NCBI GenBank assembly: GCA_022376925.1
Contig: JAIOJX010000003.1
Coordinates: forward strand, 33,986,874 to 34,050,873
Length of the DNA stretch: 64,000 nucleotides
Source: Tragulus kanchil
Taxonomy: Eukaryota; Chordata; Mammalia; Artiodactyla; Tragulidae
Direction: 5' to 3'
The notes below the pieces were generated by a model that saw nothing but the letters and a program-made list of their open reading frames with translations, was not told where the DNA came from and ran no database searches. This document shows, one piece after another, positions 1 to 13,100 of the stretch. The translations under genes were made by a program, and so were the position numbers. How positions within the stretch are numbered: position 1 is the stretch's first letter; every line of letters begins with the position of its first letter.

Positions 1-334
1 TGCATGTATGTGTTTTTTCGATACTTACCATAAAATAGAGATAAAAGAAAGATACATGTTGGCTGCCACTGAGCATTTGTTTTCCATAGTATTAGTAAAC
101 TTTAATTTTCTTCTTTTAATGGAAAGTCTTTCCTGGTGAGTCTCTGAAACTTGCATACTTACTTAAGCTTTACATAGGAAAATTTTGCAATAAACAATTT
201 ATATTTGTTTCCAGGCCTATCGGCCATAGTCTCATTTAGAGCACAGTTCTGTCTTCTTAAGTAATTCTGTTGTTTCTTTTTTCTTGAAAAGTGAATAGTA
301 AATATTCTATTAATATTTTTGATCACTTCTTTAG

Positions 335-409
335 GAGGCACTGAAACTTCAGCAAGATGTAAGGAAAAGGAAACAAGAAATTTTAGAAAAGCACATTGAA
401 ACACAGAAG
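335..409 (+). pseudogene. Duplicate of RBM26 exon b (likely assembly artefact)
   Basis: All 75 bases and both splice signals match 1483-1557. It lies inside a segment, 1-778, that repeats 1149-1936 almost base for base. If it were real and spliced before exon a, exon a would be entered in the wrong phase and meet TGA within 18 codons. It should not be counted as an extra exon. Confidence 0.8.
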
Positions 410-975
410 GTAAAATATCAAAGTTAGATTTGTCAGAGGGCACAGTGACGGGCTAGGCTAAGAGCAACAATATAGAGAGGAAGTAAGATAAATGTGGTCA
501 TAGGGAGTAGAAGACGCCACAGTGTCGCTCTAGTTAGGACATTTAATTAGTGTCAGCTCTTGATTATGTCTGGTAAGAAAAGTTAACAACATTTCAAAAT
601 ATTAAAAGCAAACTTTTAAACATTGGGTTTAAATTGTATGCTTTTTCTAATTTAAACTTGTGTATACCTGATAAAGAGACATCACAGTGCTTTACACCAA
701 GAGTGGAAACCATCTTTCTTGATTCAGAGAACCTTAACAGGGGTCCTCTACTCCGCATTACCATGTTTATCTTTCTTAAGAATTTTTTTTCCCCTACTCA
801 TACCCTTCCTTTCAAATTGCTAAATGTGACTTAGTCATTATAACTACAGACTACTTTTAGTTCAGCGTGCAGAATTTTGACAAGAATGCTTTAAAGTTGA
901 GTTTTGAAGGAAACAAGACTTAGGAAATCATGACTGCTTGATTAATTTTTTGAGAAGTTGAATTTGTATTGGTAG

Positions 976-1100
976 GTGTTGTCTACATCTACTGGCCTAA
1001 CAAAACGGTGTATAATCCAGCTGCTTTGAAGGCTGCACAAAAAACCTTACTTGTTTCCACCTCTGCAGTTGATAATAATGAAGCACAGAAAAAAAAACAG
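976..1100 (+). CDS. RBM26: RBM26 exon a (first exon in window)
   Basis: The acceptor is taken at the AG of 974-975 and the donor is a strong cag|gtaagt after 1100. Read in the frame beginning at 978, the exon gives [18 protein letters not shown] and continues to QKKKQ. It is entered with two bases of a split codon and leaves in phase 0. The acceptor has a weak pyrimidine tract, so the exact start is the least certain splice site in the gene. By the offset of the surrounding duplication, a second copy should lie just before base 1. Confidence 0.8.
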
Positions 1101-4100
1101 GTAAGTCTAGTTAGTAGTGTACAGAATTTGCATGTAGGAAAGCTTTTTTGCATGTATGTGTTTTTTCGATACTTACCATAAAATAGAGATAAAAGAAAGA
1201 TACATGTTGGCTGCCACTGAGCATTTGTTTTCCATAGTATTAGTAAACTTTAATTTTCTTCTTTTAATGGAAAGTCTTTCCTGGTGAGTCTCTGAAACTT
1301 GCATACTTACTTAAGCTTTACATAGGAAAATTTTGCAATAAACAATTTATATTTGTTTCCAGGCCTATCGGCCATAGTCTCATTTAGAGCACAGTTCTGT
1401 CTTCTTAAGTAATTCTGTTGTTTCTTTTTTCTTGAAAAGTGAATAGTAAATATTCTATTAATATTTTTGATCACTTCTTTAGGAGGCACTGAAACTTCAG
1501 CAAGATGTAAGGAAAAGGAAACAAGAAATTTTAGAAAAGCACATTGAAACACAGAAGGTAAAATATCAAAGTTAGATTTGTCAGAGGGCACAGTGACGGG
1601 CTAGGCTAAGAGCAACAATATAGAGAGGAAGTAAGATAAATGTGGTCATAGGGAGTAGAAGACGCCACAGTGTCGCTCTAGTTAGGACATTTAATTAGTG
1701 TCAGCTCTTGATTATGTCTGGTAAGAAAAGTTAACAACATTTCAAAATATTAAAAAACGCAAACTTTTAAACATTGGGTTTAAATTGTATGCTTTTTCTA
1801 ATTTAAACTTGTGTATACCTGATAAAGAGACATCACAGTGCTTTACACCAAGAGTGGAAACCATCTTTCTTGATTCAGAGAACCTGTAACACTGCATGGT
1901 GTCCTCTACTCCGCATTACCATGTTTATCTTTCTTATCTATGTCCAGGGTGTTGTCTTTAGCCTAGCCAGTTACTGTTTCCTCAAACAAAGAAAGGTAAT
2001 TAAGTATTCCACTTTTCTAATATCTCACATGAAGGGACACCACAAAGCTTTCCTCTGATTCTTTCTGGGTTGCAAACTTAGAATCAGTATTATCAGTGGA
2101 TGGATTAGAAAGTAAAATGATTGCTATTTGAAATTGACAACTTTTCAGGGATTAAGTTAAATTTAAAACATATTACCATAAGAAATTTACGTTCTAAGAG
2201 ACTTAAATAGTACTGTAGTTTTTCACAATGTAAACCAAGACTAAGACTTGAATTGAGATAGTATCATCAGTCTGCTATTCTGTTATCTTGGTGATTGTAA
2301 ACCTTGTCATAAATACATAAGTTAAAATTAGTAGTGATTTATTTTTATATTTACTTTGCCATGTCTGCTTTTTAAGTAATAGTAGGAATGTGTCTTATAT
2401 TTTTCTGTTTTTAAAAATTTGCCAGATGTTAATTTCAAAACTGGAGAAAAACAAAGCAATGAAGTCTGAAGATAAAGCAGAAATAATGAAAACTTTAGAG
2501 GTTTTGACAAAAAATATTACCAAGTTGAAAGATGAAGTCAAAGCTGCCTCTCCTGGACGCTGTCTTCCGAAAAGTATAAAAACTAAGACTCAGGTATTAC
2601 AGTTCCTGTTGTTACTCATATTGTGTGGACAATGTCAAAAAACGTTAAAGCACTAAGTGAAAATTCTGTTTTTCTTTAGCTAATATTCTTTGCTCAAAAT
2701 CTGATTGTTATATACTGCCGTTCTCCCCTTTCTCTATTAATTAGTAAGTAGATACATATGAATGAGCAAACTCAACTCATCTTTTGAATCCTGTATGTTG
2801 TAGTTAGAAAGTCAATAATTAGAAGAATAGTTAATGGATAATCTTGAAAAAGTAACTTGAGGACAAAACAGTAAAGGTGCTTGAATGTTTGAGGATTTTG
2901 AGCTTTATTTTGAAAGTAGTTGATGGTGTGAAGTGTTAATGAACAGAAGTAACAGTCTGAGTCACTGTACAGAATGAATTGATTGAAAGGGAGAAGATTC
3001 AAATAAATTAGCCGATTAGACACAAAAAAGTCAGCAAGTTAGTTTCAGATGACAGTAGTGAGTTTTTAAAACTTCATGGAGTTATGTAATACTTGGTATG
3101 TGTGTGCATATCATGAGTTCATACTGATAGTTCTGATTCTAACCTAACACCACAGGATTTTTGTTTCTCTTATGCCATATTTTCCTGTTCCAGCAATGAC
3201 AATTTGTTCCCACTAACATCAATGCACTGTACATTTGCACATCTTGTAATACATTCAGATGGTTCCAGAATTCCTAAAATAATACCACATCCAACAACTA
3301 ACTAAATATAAAATTCAGAATATGTTTGCATTCTTTACAACCTCACAGTATACTTCACTAAGAGTATGGAGTCAAACTTGTGGTGTAGGATCATGTTTTT
3401 TTCCTTTTGTGTGGTTACATTATTAATTTATAAAGTTAATTTATTTAACACGTTATTAATTTGATAAAGTTAATTTATTTAACAACATATAGTCTGTTTC
3501 TCTTTTTTTAATTTTTTATTTTACTTTTTACTTTTACAGAGCTTGTTGTTTACAAATATGTATGATCCCAGATTAGTCATATGTATATCCCCCCCATCCC
3601 AGCCCTCCAGGCTGTTGCACGGCACCCCTGCAGGATCCCTTTTTCTCACAGCGCAGTGACAATAGCTATTTTTTTCACATATGATAGTATAGGTTTTCAT
3701 GCTACTTCCTTTATGCTACTGTTCATATATGTTGTCAATTTTGGTATTCCACCCCCGCCACTCTTGTTCTTGCTGATTCAGTTTTCTTATTTTGTTATTT
3801 TAAAAATGTATTGTATTGGGGCTTCCCTGGTGGTCCAGTAGGTAAGGACACCGCCTTGCAGTGCAAGGGATGCCAGTTCGATCCCTGGCCTGGGAAGATC
3901 CCACGTGCGGTGGAGTGGCTGAGCCAATGTGTCCAGTTACCGAGCCAGAGCTCTGGAGCACATGCGCCCAGAGCCGGTGCTCTACGACAACAGAGGCCAC
4001 CGCGGTGAGAGGCCCACTCGGCCAAAGAACAAAGATGGATGAAAATAGATAAATGAAAGACCAATAGAAGTGGCCAGCCCACCCTCTCCCTCCCCACCCC

Positions 4101-7100
4101 ACCACTTCCCCCACCAAAAAAAAAAAAATGTATTTCATAATATATGAGGATCTTAGTGTGTCTTTAATACTAAGGAATTAATTTCCAAAAGATAAGAAGG
4201 TTACACATGGGCTTCCCTGGCGGTTCAGTGGATAAAGAGTCCCCCTTGCAGTGCAGGGGGCACCGGTTCATTCCCTGGCCCAGGAAAGTCCCACATGCTG
4301 TGGAATGACTGGACTGGTATGTCCAGTTATAAGCCAGCACTCTGGAACGCCTATGCCCAGAGCCAGGTCTCTGCAATGAGAGAGGCCATTGCAATGGGAG
4401 GCACACATAGGTCAAAAAAAAAAGATGGATGACAGTAAATAAAACACCAATAAAAGAGGCCAAAATTAAAAAAAAAAAAAAACTATGAGACTATTAAAAA
4501 AGGTTACACGGTCCTAATTGATTTGAAGTTATTTCAAATTTTTAGCAGTTACACAGTAATAATGATGAATAATCACAGTTCGTGAATCATGAACTCCATT
4601 GACGTAATTCTCTTCCTGTTTCCCTCTCAATTAAAATTATCTTTATTTTTTCAATAAATATATGACATGATTCAAATAAATAAAAATGACATTTTATTCC
4701 AGGCTGTTGCACGGCACCCCTGCAGGATCCCTTTTTCTCACAGCGCAGTGACAATAGCTATTTTTTTCACATATGATAGTATAGGTTTTCATGCTACTTC
4801 CTTTATGCTACTGTTCATATATGTTGTCAATTTTGGTATTCCACCCCCGCCACTCTTGTTCTTGCTGATTCAGTTTTCTTATTTTGTTATTTTAAAAATG
4901 TATTGTATTGGGGCTTCCCTGGTGGTCCAGTAGGTAAGGACACCGCCTTGCAGTGCAAGGGATGCCAGTTCGATCCCTGGCCTGGGAAGATCCCACGTGC
5001 GGTGGAGTGGCTGAGCCAATGTGTCCAGTTACCGAGCCAGAGCTCTGGAGCACATGCGCCCAGAGCCGGTGCTCTACGACAACAGAGGCCACCGCGGTGA
5101 GAGGCCCACTCGGCCAAAGAACAAAGATGGATGAAAATAGATAAATGAAAGACCAATAGAAGTGGCCAGCCCACCCCTCTCCCTCCCCACCCCACCACTT
5201 CCCCCACCAAAAAAAAAAAAATGTATTTCATAATATATGAGGATCTTAGTGTGTCTTTAATACTAAGGAATTAATTTCCAAAAGATAAGAAGGTTACACA
5301 TGGGCTTCCCTGGCGGTTCAGTGGATAAAGAGTCCCCCTTGCAGTGCAGGGGGCACCGGTTCATTCCCTGGCCCAGGAAAGTCCCACATGCTGTGGAATG
5401 ACTGGACTGGTATGTCCAGTTATAAGCCAGCACTCTGGAACGCCTATGCCCAGAGCCAGGTCTCTGCAATGAGAGAGGCCATTGCAATGGGAGGCACACA
5501 TAGGTCAAAAAATAAAGATGGATGACAGTAAATAAAACACCAATAAAAGAGGCCAAAATTAAAAAAAAAAAAAAACTATGAGACTATTAAAAAAGGTTAC
5601 ACGGTCCTAATTGATTTGAAGTTATTTCAAATTTTTAGCAGTTACACAGTAATAATGATGAATAATCACAGTTCGTGAATCATGAACTCCATTGACGTAA
5701 TTCTCTTCCTGTTTCCCTCTCAATTAAAATTATCTTTATTTTTTCAATAAATATATGACATGATTCAGAAGTTATACTATTAATATATAAAAAGGACTAT
5801 GCAGACGATCATTCCCATTTGTTCCCTGGCATTCTGTTCCCCACTGTTCCCTCCCTATTCGTGTGTATGTGTATGTATTCTTTCCTATGTGAAAACATAC
5901 TGTATAGTCCTCTTAACCCCTTGGTTTTTTGTTTTTCTTTTCACAGTTATTTCCTAAAAATTATTCCATATCAGTCCATAGAAATCTCACTGGCTTCTGT
6001 ATGGAAAAAGAACTGTAGGGAAGTCAGTGGAAGTAGGAACAAGTTAGGAAGCTGTTGCAGTAGGTGTAGACCAGAGCCGACTGACAGCGTGAATAGGGGG
6101 TAGGACTCGAGCTAGAGAAGACATGTGCAGATTAAACAGGAATGTGCAGACAGGCTTCCTTATAAAAAGTTTCATGTAAATGCAGGATATTTTGGTCATC
6201 TAAACTATTAATCACTGTTTTCTAGATGCAGAAAGAATTGCTTGACACAGAACTGGATTTATATAAGAAGATGCAAGCAGGAGAAGAAGTCACTGAACTT
6301 AGGAGAAGGTACACAGAATTACAGCTGGAGGTATGTCTCATCATAACCACACAGTATGCTGAGGAGGAGCGGTTGTAGTCTTGGTGGTTTATTTGAAAAT
6401 ATATTCTTCTTATTCTGGTCCACTGTCTTTGGCTGTCTCTGGAAAGCACTGGCAGTTGATATAAGAAAAAAGAAAGCATTAACGGATTTTTCAGAACTAG
6501 TAGACAACTCTCGTAGTATTTAATGAGGGGTTGGCTGCAATAGCTGGTTTACCTTTATATCCAAGTCTCTTAGTGAATTTTATTCCTTTTCTGATATTTA
6601 TTTTCTGGGACCAAAATTTATTAAAGGCTTTTCAGATATTCTTACGGAGATATTTTGTGCATATATAGTCATGTTACATTGAGTTACTATAAGGATCAGA
6701 CTTAGAGTGATAGAATTACATTGAAGAACATGCTGACTTTTGCCTATAGATGGTGCTGTGGGTGTTTCTATAAGAGAAAAACTAAATTCTTAATAATTTA
6801 GTTACATGATTATTTATATAAGAAAAAAAATAAAATTGATCTCTATACATGATCATTTTTAAAGCAAAAAGATACTTAAAAATCAGAATTAGATTTTGAA
6901 GTAAAGGAACATTTATGTCATTAGTGTGATTGATACTTGTATATATTTATCATGGTTTGTTGCCACAATTTAATTTTTTGTACCTTAGCTTATTTCTTCT
7001 GCTTAATGTGAAAATAATGCTTTTTACCAAATTTGTTAGCAACTTGATTTTATTTTTCCAGCATAGTACAAATCTGAGTACTGATATCCAGGTAGTAAAA

Positions 7101-10100
7101 ACTTTAACATTTAGCAGCCACTGTTCTTAAGGCCCTGAATTGTCCATCATAGGAAGCCATCGGATGGTATCCTGCACCAGCATATAGTTTACATTCTCTG
7201 GAAAATTGATATGGTTGTGTGTGTCCTGCCTGAGACAGTAAGTTTTGGAAAAGATAGATTTCTTTTATATTAGTGAAGAAATTGTTTTCGCCATTCTGCA
7301 GACATCATGCCTCTGTTGGTGTGAAAAAAATGATCATTTAAAAAATTTGGGCCTATAATTTTAGGAAATAAATGGTAGTATTACCAATATTCTTTATATT
7401 AGTAGTTCATGTGTTTGTTCTTTATCTTGATATAGGTAGCACTGAATGGCAATGGTATCTTCTGTTTTTCATCTATAATAACCAAACTTTAGTTTGCAAC
7501 TAGTATTAGTATGTGCAGTAATGCGATGTTTACTAGTGTGTGCATTCACCATAGCAGTGCCATATTTTGTTAATAAGTATTAGTGAAGAAAGCTTCTGAA
7601 GCGCAGTAAGTTTGAAAGAGATTATTGTAAACATGTTTTGTTGTATACAGTTTACCAGAGGCTTATAATTTGTGAATCTCCCAAAGTACGTATTTAAATA
7701 CTCAGTATTGCTCAGACTCTCTTGTCCTTGGACCCCCTTTTTAAGGAGCTTTTTTTTATTTTTATTTTTTATTTTATTTTACTTATACAGAGTTTTGTTG
7801 TTTATGGATGTGTATGATCCTAGATTAGTCATATGTATATCCCCCCCACCCCACCCCTCCAGGCCATCGCACAGCACCCCTGCAGGATCCCTTAAGGAGC
7901 ATTTTGAGACATTAAAGTTCACAGAGAGGATACTTTGGTATATGCTGTCCTGTTATTAACATTAGTCCTTGACCTTTGAAGTGTATTATTTGGATTATAG
8001 ATGGTTACTTTAGCTAACGTGAAAGTCTTGAGAGGAATAAACTGAAATTTTCATACTTGCAGAGATTTTGGCATTGGTGCCTGTTTGACATTTCCACTTG
8101 GATGTCTCACATCCTCAGACTCAGTATGTTCAAAATTGTGCTTGTTTTGACCTTAAACTCACCTACACATTTGTTCAAACCAGAAATCTGGGAATCTTCA
8201 TTGATTTCTCCCTATCCTTCAGTATTCATATCCATTTAATTACCAAGTTTTATACATGTTACTTCCCAATGTAAAATGTGCTTATTTTACTTCTCTCTGT
8301 CTCCATTGCCACCACTGTAGACCAGGCTTCTATCTCCAGTTGTTGGGGCTGTTTTTGTAGCCTGATTGGTCTCCTTCCCATCTTCTCCTTTTCCTTTTAT
8401 CAGAATAACATTTTAAACACTGATGCAATTACATCACTTTATTTCTCACCTTTAGATGTTTTCATTGTTTTTTATAGCCCTTGGGAAGAAATCAGAATCT
8501 TTAACTTTGTCCTTAAGTTGTTCACGATCTGTCTCTGCCTGTCTCTCCAGCCTCGTCTCTCCATCCTGTGTGGTCCAGCCATCCTGGATTTGGTTCCTCC
8601 TGAGAAGTACCGTGGTCCTTTCAGCTTTGGTTCCCTTGTTCCCACTGTAGCCCCCACCTCTCACCCTTGCTTTGCTTATTCTTTGTACATTCTTTGATTC
8701 ATTGAACAAATAATTAAGTTTTTACAGTCTGCCAGCTGCTATTGTAGGTGCTGGGGATAGAGAATAAAACAAGGAAAAAATTCCTCATGAAATTTTTATT
8801 CTAGTAGTTTTTTCACTGTAAAAAGGGCTTTCTAAGTGGAGCTAGTGGTAAAGAGTCTGCTTGCCAATGCAGGAGTCGTGGGTTGGGAAGATTCTCTGGT
8901 GTAGGAAATGACAGTGCGCTCCAGTCATCTTGCCTTGGATTTCCAAGGACCGAGGATGTTGGTGGGTCACAGTCCATGGGGTTGTAGAGTCAGACATGAC
9001 TGAGCATGAGCACACACACATATTCATTGCAAATCTTTAATATTCTATTAATATCTTTGAGTAGAGCATTTCCTTATTAATACAGTTAAATAACTTAGTT
9101 AACTTAATGTCTTTATCCTTCTAGAATTTTGAGTTTCATGAGAATGAAGACTAGCCCACAGGAAGAGCTCATTAAATATTTGTAGAATAAAGAAATGGTG
9201 TGCTCTTCATATACAGTGATACAGTGGGGTGTAAGTTACTATGCTTCGTTAGTTGTGTAATGGTGTTAGTGTAAGTGATCAAACGGATGAACTGAAATAA
9301 CTCTCTTCTGAAGTCAACAGGCAAACAAATAGAAACACTATTTGAAAGTCATACTGGAAAAGATACACTTACTATATATATTTAGGTATTTTATATCTCT
9401 GTGTTAAACTAACTTCTGAAATAATATTCAACACTGCATTATTTGAAACTCAAGAATTACTGATCTTTTTGTGATACAGTTTGATTTCTTGGAGAGTAAG
9501 GACTTAGTAGAAAAGGCACAGTTGGTCATTTCAGAACATTGCTTAAATTCATGTTATTTTGCTTTCTAAATTCATTAGCAACCAAAATTTACTTTCACTT
9601 TTAAAACTAAAACTCTGAGTTATTAAATTTTTCTGTGGGACATCCTTTGAAAATGATATCCAGTTGTATGGCTCCTGTCAGATTGTATGACTTACCTTGA
9701 ATGTAGCACTTGGCTTGTGTTCCTAATGGTGATGTTTTAACCTGTTGTCTGATCTCTTCTAGGCTGCAAAACGAGGGATTCTCTCATCTGGTCGTGGTAG
9801 AGGAGTTCATTCAAGAGGTCGCGGTGCAGCTCATGGCCGAGGCAGGGCTCGGGGTCGAGGTCGAGGTGTGCCTGGGCATGCTGTGGTGGATCACCGTCCC
9901 AGGGCATTGGAGATTTCTGCCTTTACAGAGAGTGATCGAGAAGATCTTCTTCCTCATTTTGCGGTACTTTATTATTGTCCAGCGAAACAGATACTGATAC
10001 ATTTTGGGGGATGATGGGTGCTAATGGGGAGAGTATGAAAACAAAGTGAATAATTTAAACCCATTAATCTCACCAAAGAATTTGATTAATCTATAATTTT

Positions 10101-13100
10101 TAATTGTTTAAAAAACAAATTGTAGGAGTTTTTTCATCATTGTCTAAAAGAAATGTTACTGTTCTTACACTTAGTAGGCCTTCAGAGGTTATGAAAGGAA
10201 TGGTTTAAAAGCTTCATTGATTCAGAGAAGGAAGTCCTGTAGGTTAGTTTCATTTGATAGTTACTTTTAGGAAAAACTGGGCATATTGCATGGGCCATTC
10301 AGATTTTTTAAATTAAGATGGAATTTTATTTGTTAGTATTATATTCTTGATCTAGGTAACCTAGAAATGAAACAAAACAGAATTTTGGAATATAATCTTG
10401 AAGTTGCCGTAGTTATTCCAGGATATACTTAAAAAGAGTCAGTCTGATGGTAACTGAGTGATGTGTGAGGAAGGAGGGTAAGAGGCTCATCCCTGCTGCT
10501 GCTGTGAAAGGCCCTTCAGTCCTGCCTTTAGGTGCACAGTCATGCAGCCCTGAGGACCGCAGCCCCCAGGCTCCTCTGTCCGTGGGATTCTCCAGGCAAG
10601 ACTACTGGAGTGGGTTTCCATTTCCTTCCTTTTCCATTTCCTTCCTGCTGATCCATTGTTTTACTTAGATATCCTGGAATCTGTGTGCACAGTATACATC
10701 TGCCTAAAGGCCTTTTCAACTTACATGTGATTCTTAGTGGTATCACAAAGGTTAGTTACTACGGATCAGTCTTGCCCACAGCATTAATTACTCTGGAGAT
10801 AGAAAGTATATAAAGCAACTACACAGTTCTTTACCATCAAGGCTTCTACATATAATGGTTTAACACAAACCAGTTAAAGTCAAGTACAAACAATTTATAA
10901 TGAAGTTAAATTTATTAAAAACTGTAACTGCTTTAGTAACTTAAGAGAACTATTTTTCACACAGGCATATGATGGTAAATGAACAATAAAGTTTCACAAG
11001 GTAGTAAAACTGGAGCTTTAGGCTTGTAGATAGGTACACAAATAATTGAACCTTTTGAATATTCAGATTTGAATGTTTGACAGTTACGTTCTAGACTATT
11101 AACTGCAGTTAACAGATGTGAAACTGTACTTTTTTAGTACATTAAGAGGTATTGAAAAGAGTGGTATATGTTTAAGAACATAGCTAAGGTAATGAACATT
11201 GAAGTGTGATGGGTCTGGAATATCTTATGGTTTATAACTCTAAAGAGAGACAGAAAGGAATCAGAAAACTTACGATAGCCTAGTTCTTCCCTGGAGATAC
11301 TACAGCCCAGTTCTTCCCGGCTCTACCCACTGTTTCTACACGTTGGGAAGGAGATCCAGATAACTTAAGTGTAATAACATGAGTTACATAGCTCAAGAAA
11401 ATTATCAAAGAATATGCTAAAATTATCCAAGCAAACAAAGTGAGTGTAGGAGTATGTTTTGGTAAGACCAAACAGTTTTGGTTTTAGAAACAGCCTCTAA
11501 ATGGACATTCGTGGATGAGTTTGGATATTCAAACTCCACTCAAAATTAGTAGTCGTAATCCACATTTAGAAATTGTCAGTCTTTAAATAAGATAACTTCT
11601 CTGTCTCAACCTACACACAACAGATATCAGAAAAAACCTACAGTGCTATACACTGACTGTTACAAATTGTGATTAGCAAAATGCTTTCTTTAATTTACCC
11701 TCTGGAACTAGTATAGTAATAAAATGTTATAGCTACAACTTACATAGAGCACTTTGTGACAGATACTATTCTGAATGCTTGCTTGTAACTCACCATATTA
11801 TGAGTTATTTTGACAGCTCTGTGAGGTAGGTTCCTTTATTGTGCTTATTGTAGAGGTTGAGAAAATGAAGCATGAAGAGATTAAGTAGTTTGTTCAGGTT
11901 TATACAGCTTGTGCTAGCAGATCTGGAATCTGACTGGTTCTGTGGTCTGTTTTCTTTACTATGCCCTACAGAATTTTTCTTTGTGTAGTGTGTGCATTTA
12001 ATGAGACTGTGGTTACAATTTTACTTGGGGGTAAGAAAGAAGGACAATATTAGTATTGATATATAAGGGACTAAAGTTCTATGTGATAAAGGTGCTATTT
12101 TCTGTTAATTTGCAGAAAGATCTTCCTACACATGGAAAAAATGAAATCTAGCACACCCCAAACAAGCATAATTTAATATTTAGCTTTTAAATGTCCTAAA
12201 AAAATGTGGTCAAGAGGAGTGTAAAGTAAGAGTAAAAGCAGAGTCAGATAAACTTGAATTGAAAGACCTGGATTTTCATCCTGGTAATTAATGTAGTTAC
12301 ATTGGAAAAATAACTTAAATTCTCGGAATCTTTCTCCTCCCATCTTTAAATTGGGAAAAATGTAAAAAACCATAGAATATTCTGATGATAAAATACTCTG
12401 CTTTTGAAAGGATTTAGCATATTCTAGAATTAGAATAATGAGTATAAAAGGTGAGGCAATAGGGAAACTCAGTCTTTGATCATTATTTCCCTTATTTAAA
12501 GAACAGTGTAATAACATGAGTTACATAGCTCAAGAAAATTATCAAAGAATATGCTAAAATTATCCAAGCAAACAAAGTGAGTGTAGGAGTATGTTTTGGT
12601 AAGACCAAACAGTTTTGGTTTTAGAAACAGCCTCTAAATGGACATTCGTGGATGAGTTTGGATATTCAAACTCCACTCAAAATTAGTAGTCGTAATCCAC
12701 ATTTAGAAATTGTCAGTCTTTAAATAAGATAACTTCTCTGTCTCAACCTACACACAACAGATATCAGAAAAAACCTACAGTGCTATACACTGACTGTTAC
12801 AAATTGTGATTAGCAAAATGCTTTCTTTAATTTACCCTCTGGAACTAGTATAGTAATAAAATGTTATAGCTACAACTTACATAGAGCACTTTGTGACAGA
12901 TACTATTCTGAATGCTTGCTTGTAACTCACCATATTATGAGTTATTTTGACAGCTCTGTGAGGTAGGTTCCTTTATTGTGCTTATTGTAGAGGTTGAGAA
13001 AATGAAGCATGAAGAGATTAAGTAGTTTGTTCAGGTTTATACAGCTTGTGCTAGCAGATCTGGAATCTGACTGGTTCTGTGGTCTGTTTTCTTTACTATG

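Larger units (their letters stand above)
1..1936. repeat. Direct duplication 1 (offset ~1148 bp, cut by window start)
   Basis: 1-778 matches 1149-1936 with very few differences (a 3-nt insertion near 1755 and a scrambled stretch near 740/1890). The spacer 779-1148, which holds exon a, should match the bases just before this window. The copies share exon b and intron alike. Confidence 0.9.
3607..5767. repeat. Direct duplication 2 (offset ~1092 bp)
   Basis: 3607-4674 is repeated at 4699-5767 with a 24-nt spacer. Differences are single-base indels in C and A runs and one A-to-T in an A tract. Both copies contain the same two CHR-type SINEs with the same target-site duplications. Confidence 0.95.

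Noticed and set aside
159..443. 94-codon minus-strand frame, repeated at 1307-1591
   Set aside because: It is antisense to RBM26 exon b and its intron, and is present twice through duplication 1.
3818..3900. tRNA gene at SINE heads
   Set aside because: A- and B-box-like sequences are there, but the heads cannot fold as a full tRNA and are followed by SINE bodies and A tails.
3795..4138. Reading frames of 60-121 codons over the CHR-like SINEs (also at 4887, 16008, 17089, 19385, 60698, 61846)
   Set aside because: They recur at every copy, on both strands and in several frames, and simply translate SINE sequence.
5770..6010. Possible old LINE tail before exon d
   Set aside because: Only short stretches such as aaaattattccatatcagtc look repeat-like; not enough to support a call.
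8278..8697. 139-codon + strand frame
   Set aside because: It lies in a decayed L2 LINE with no start context, no splice support and no protein-like pattern of its own.
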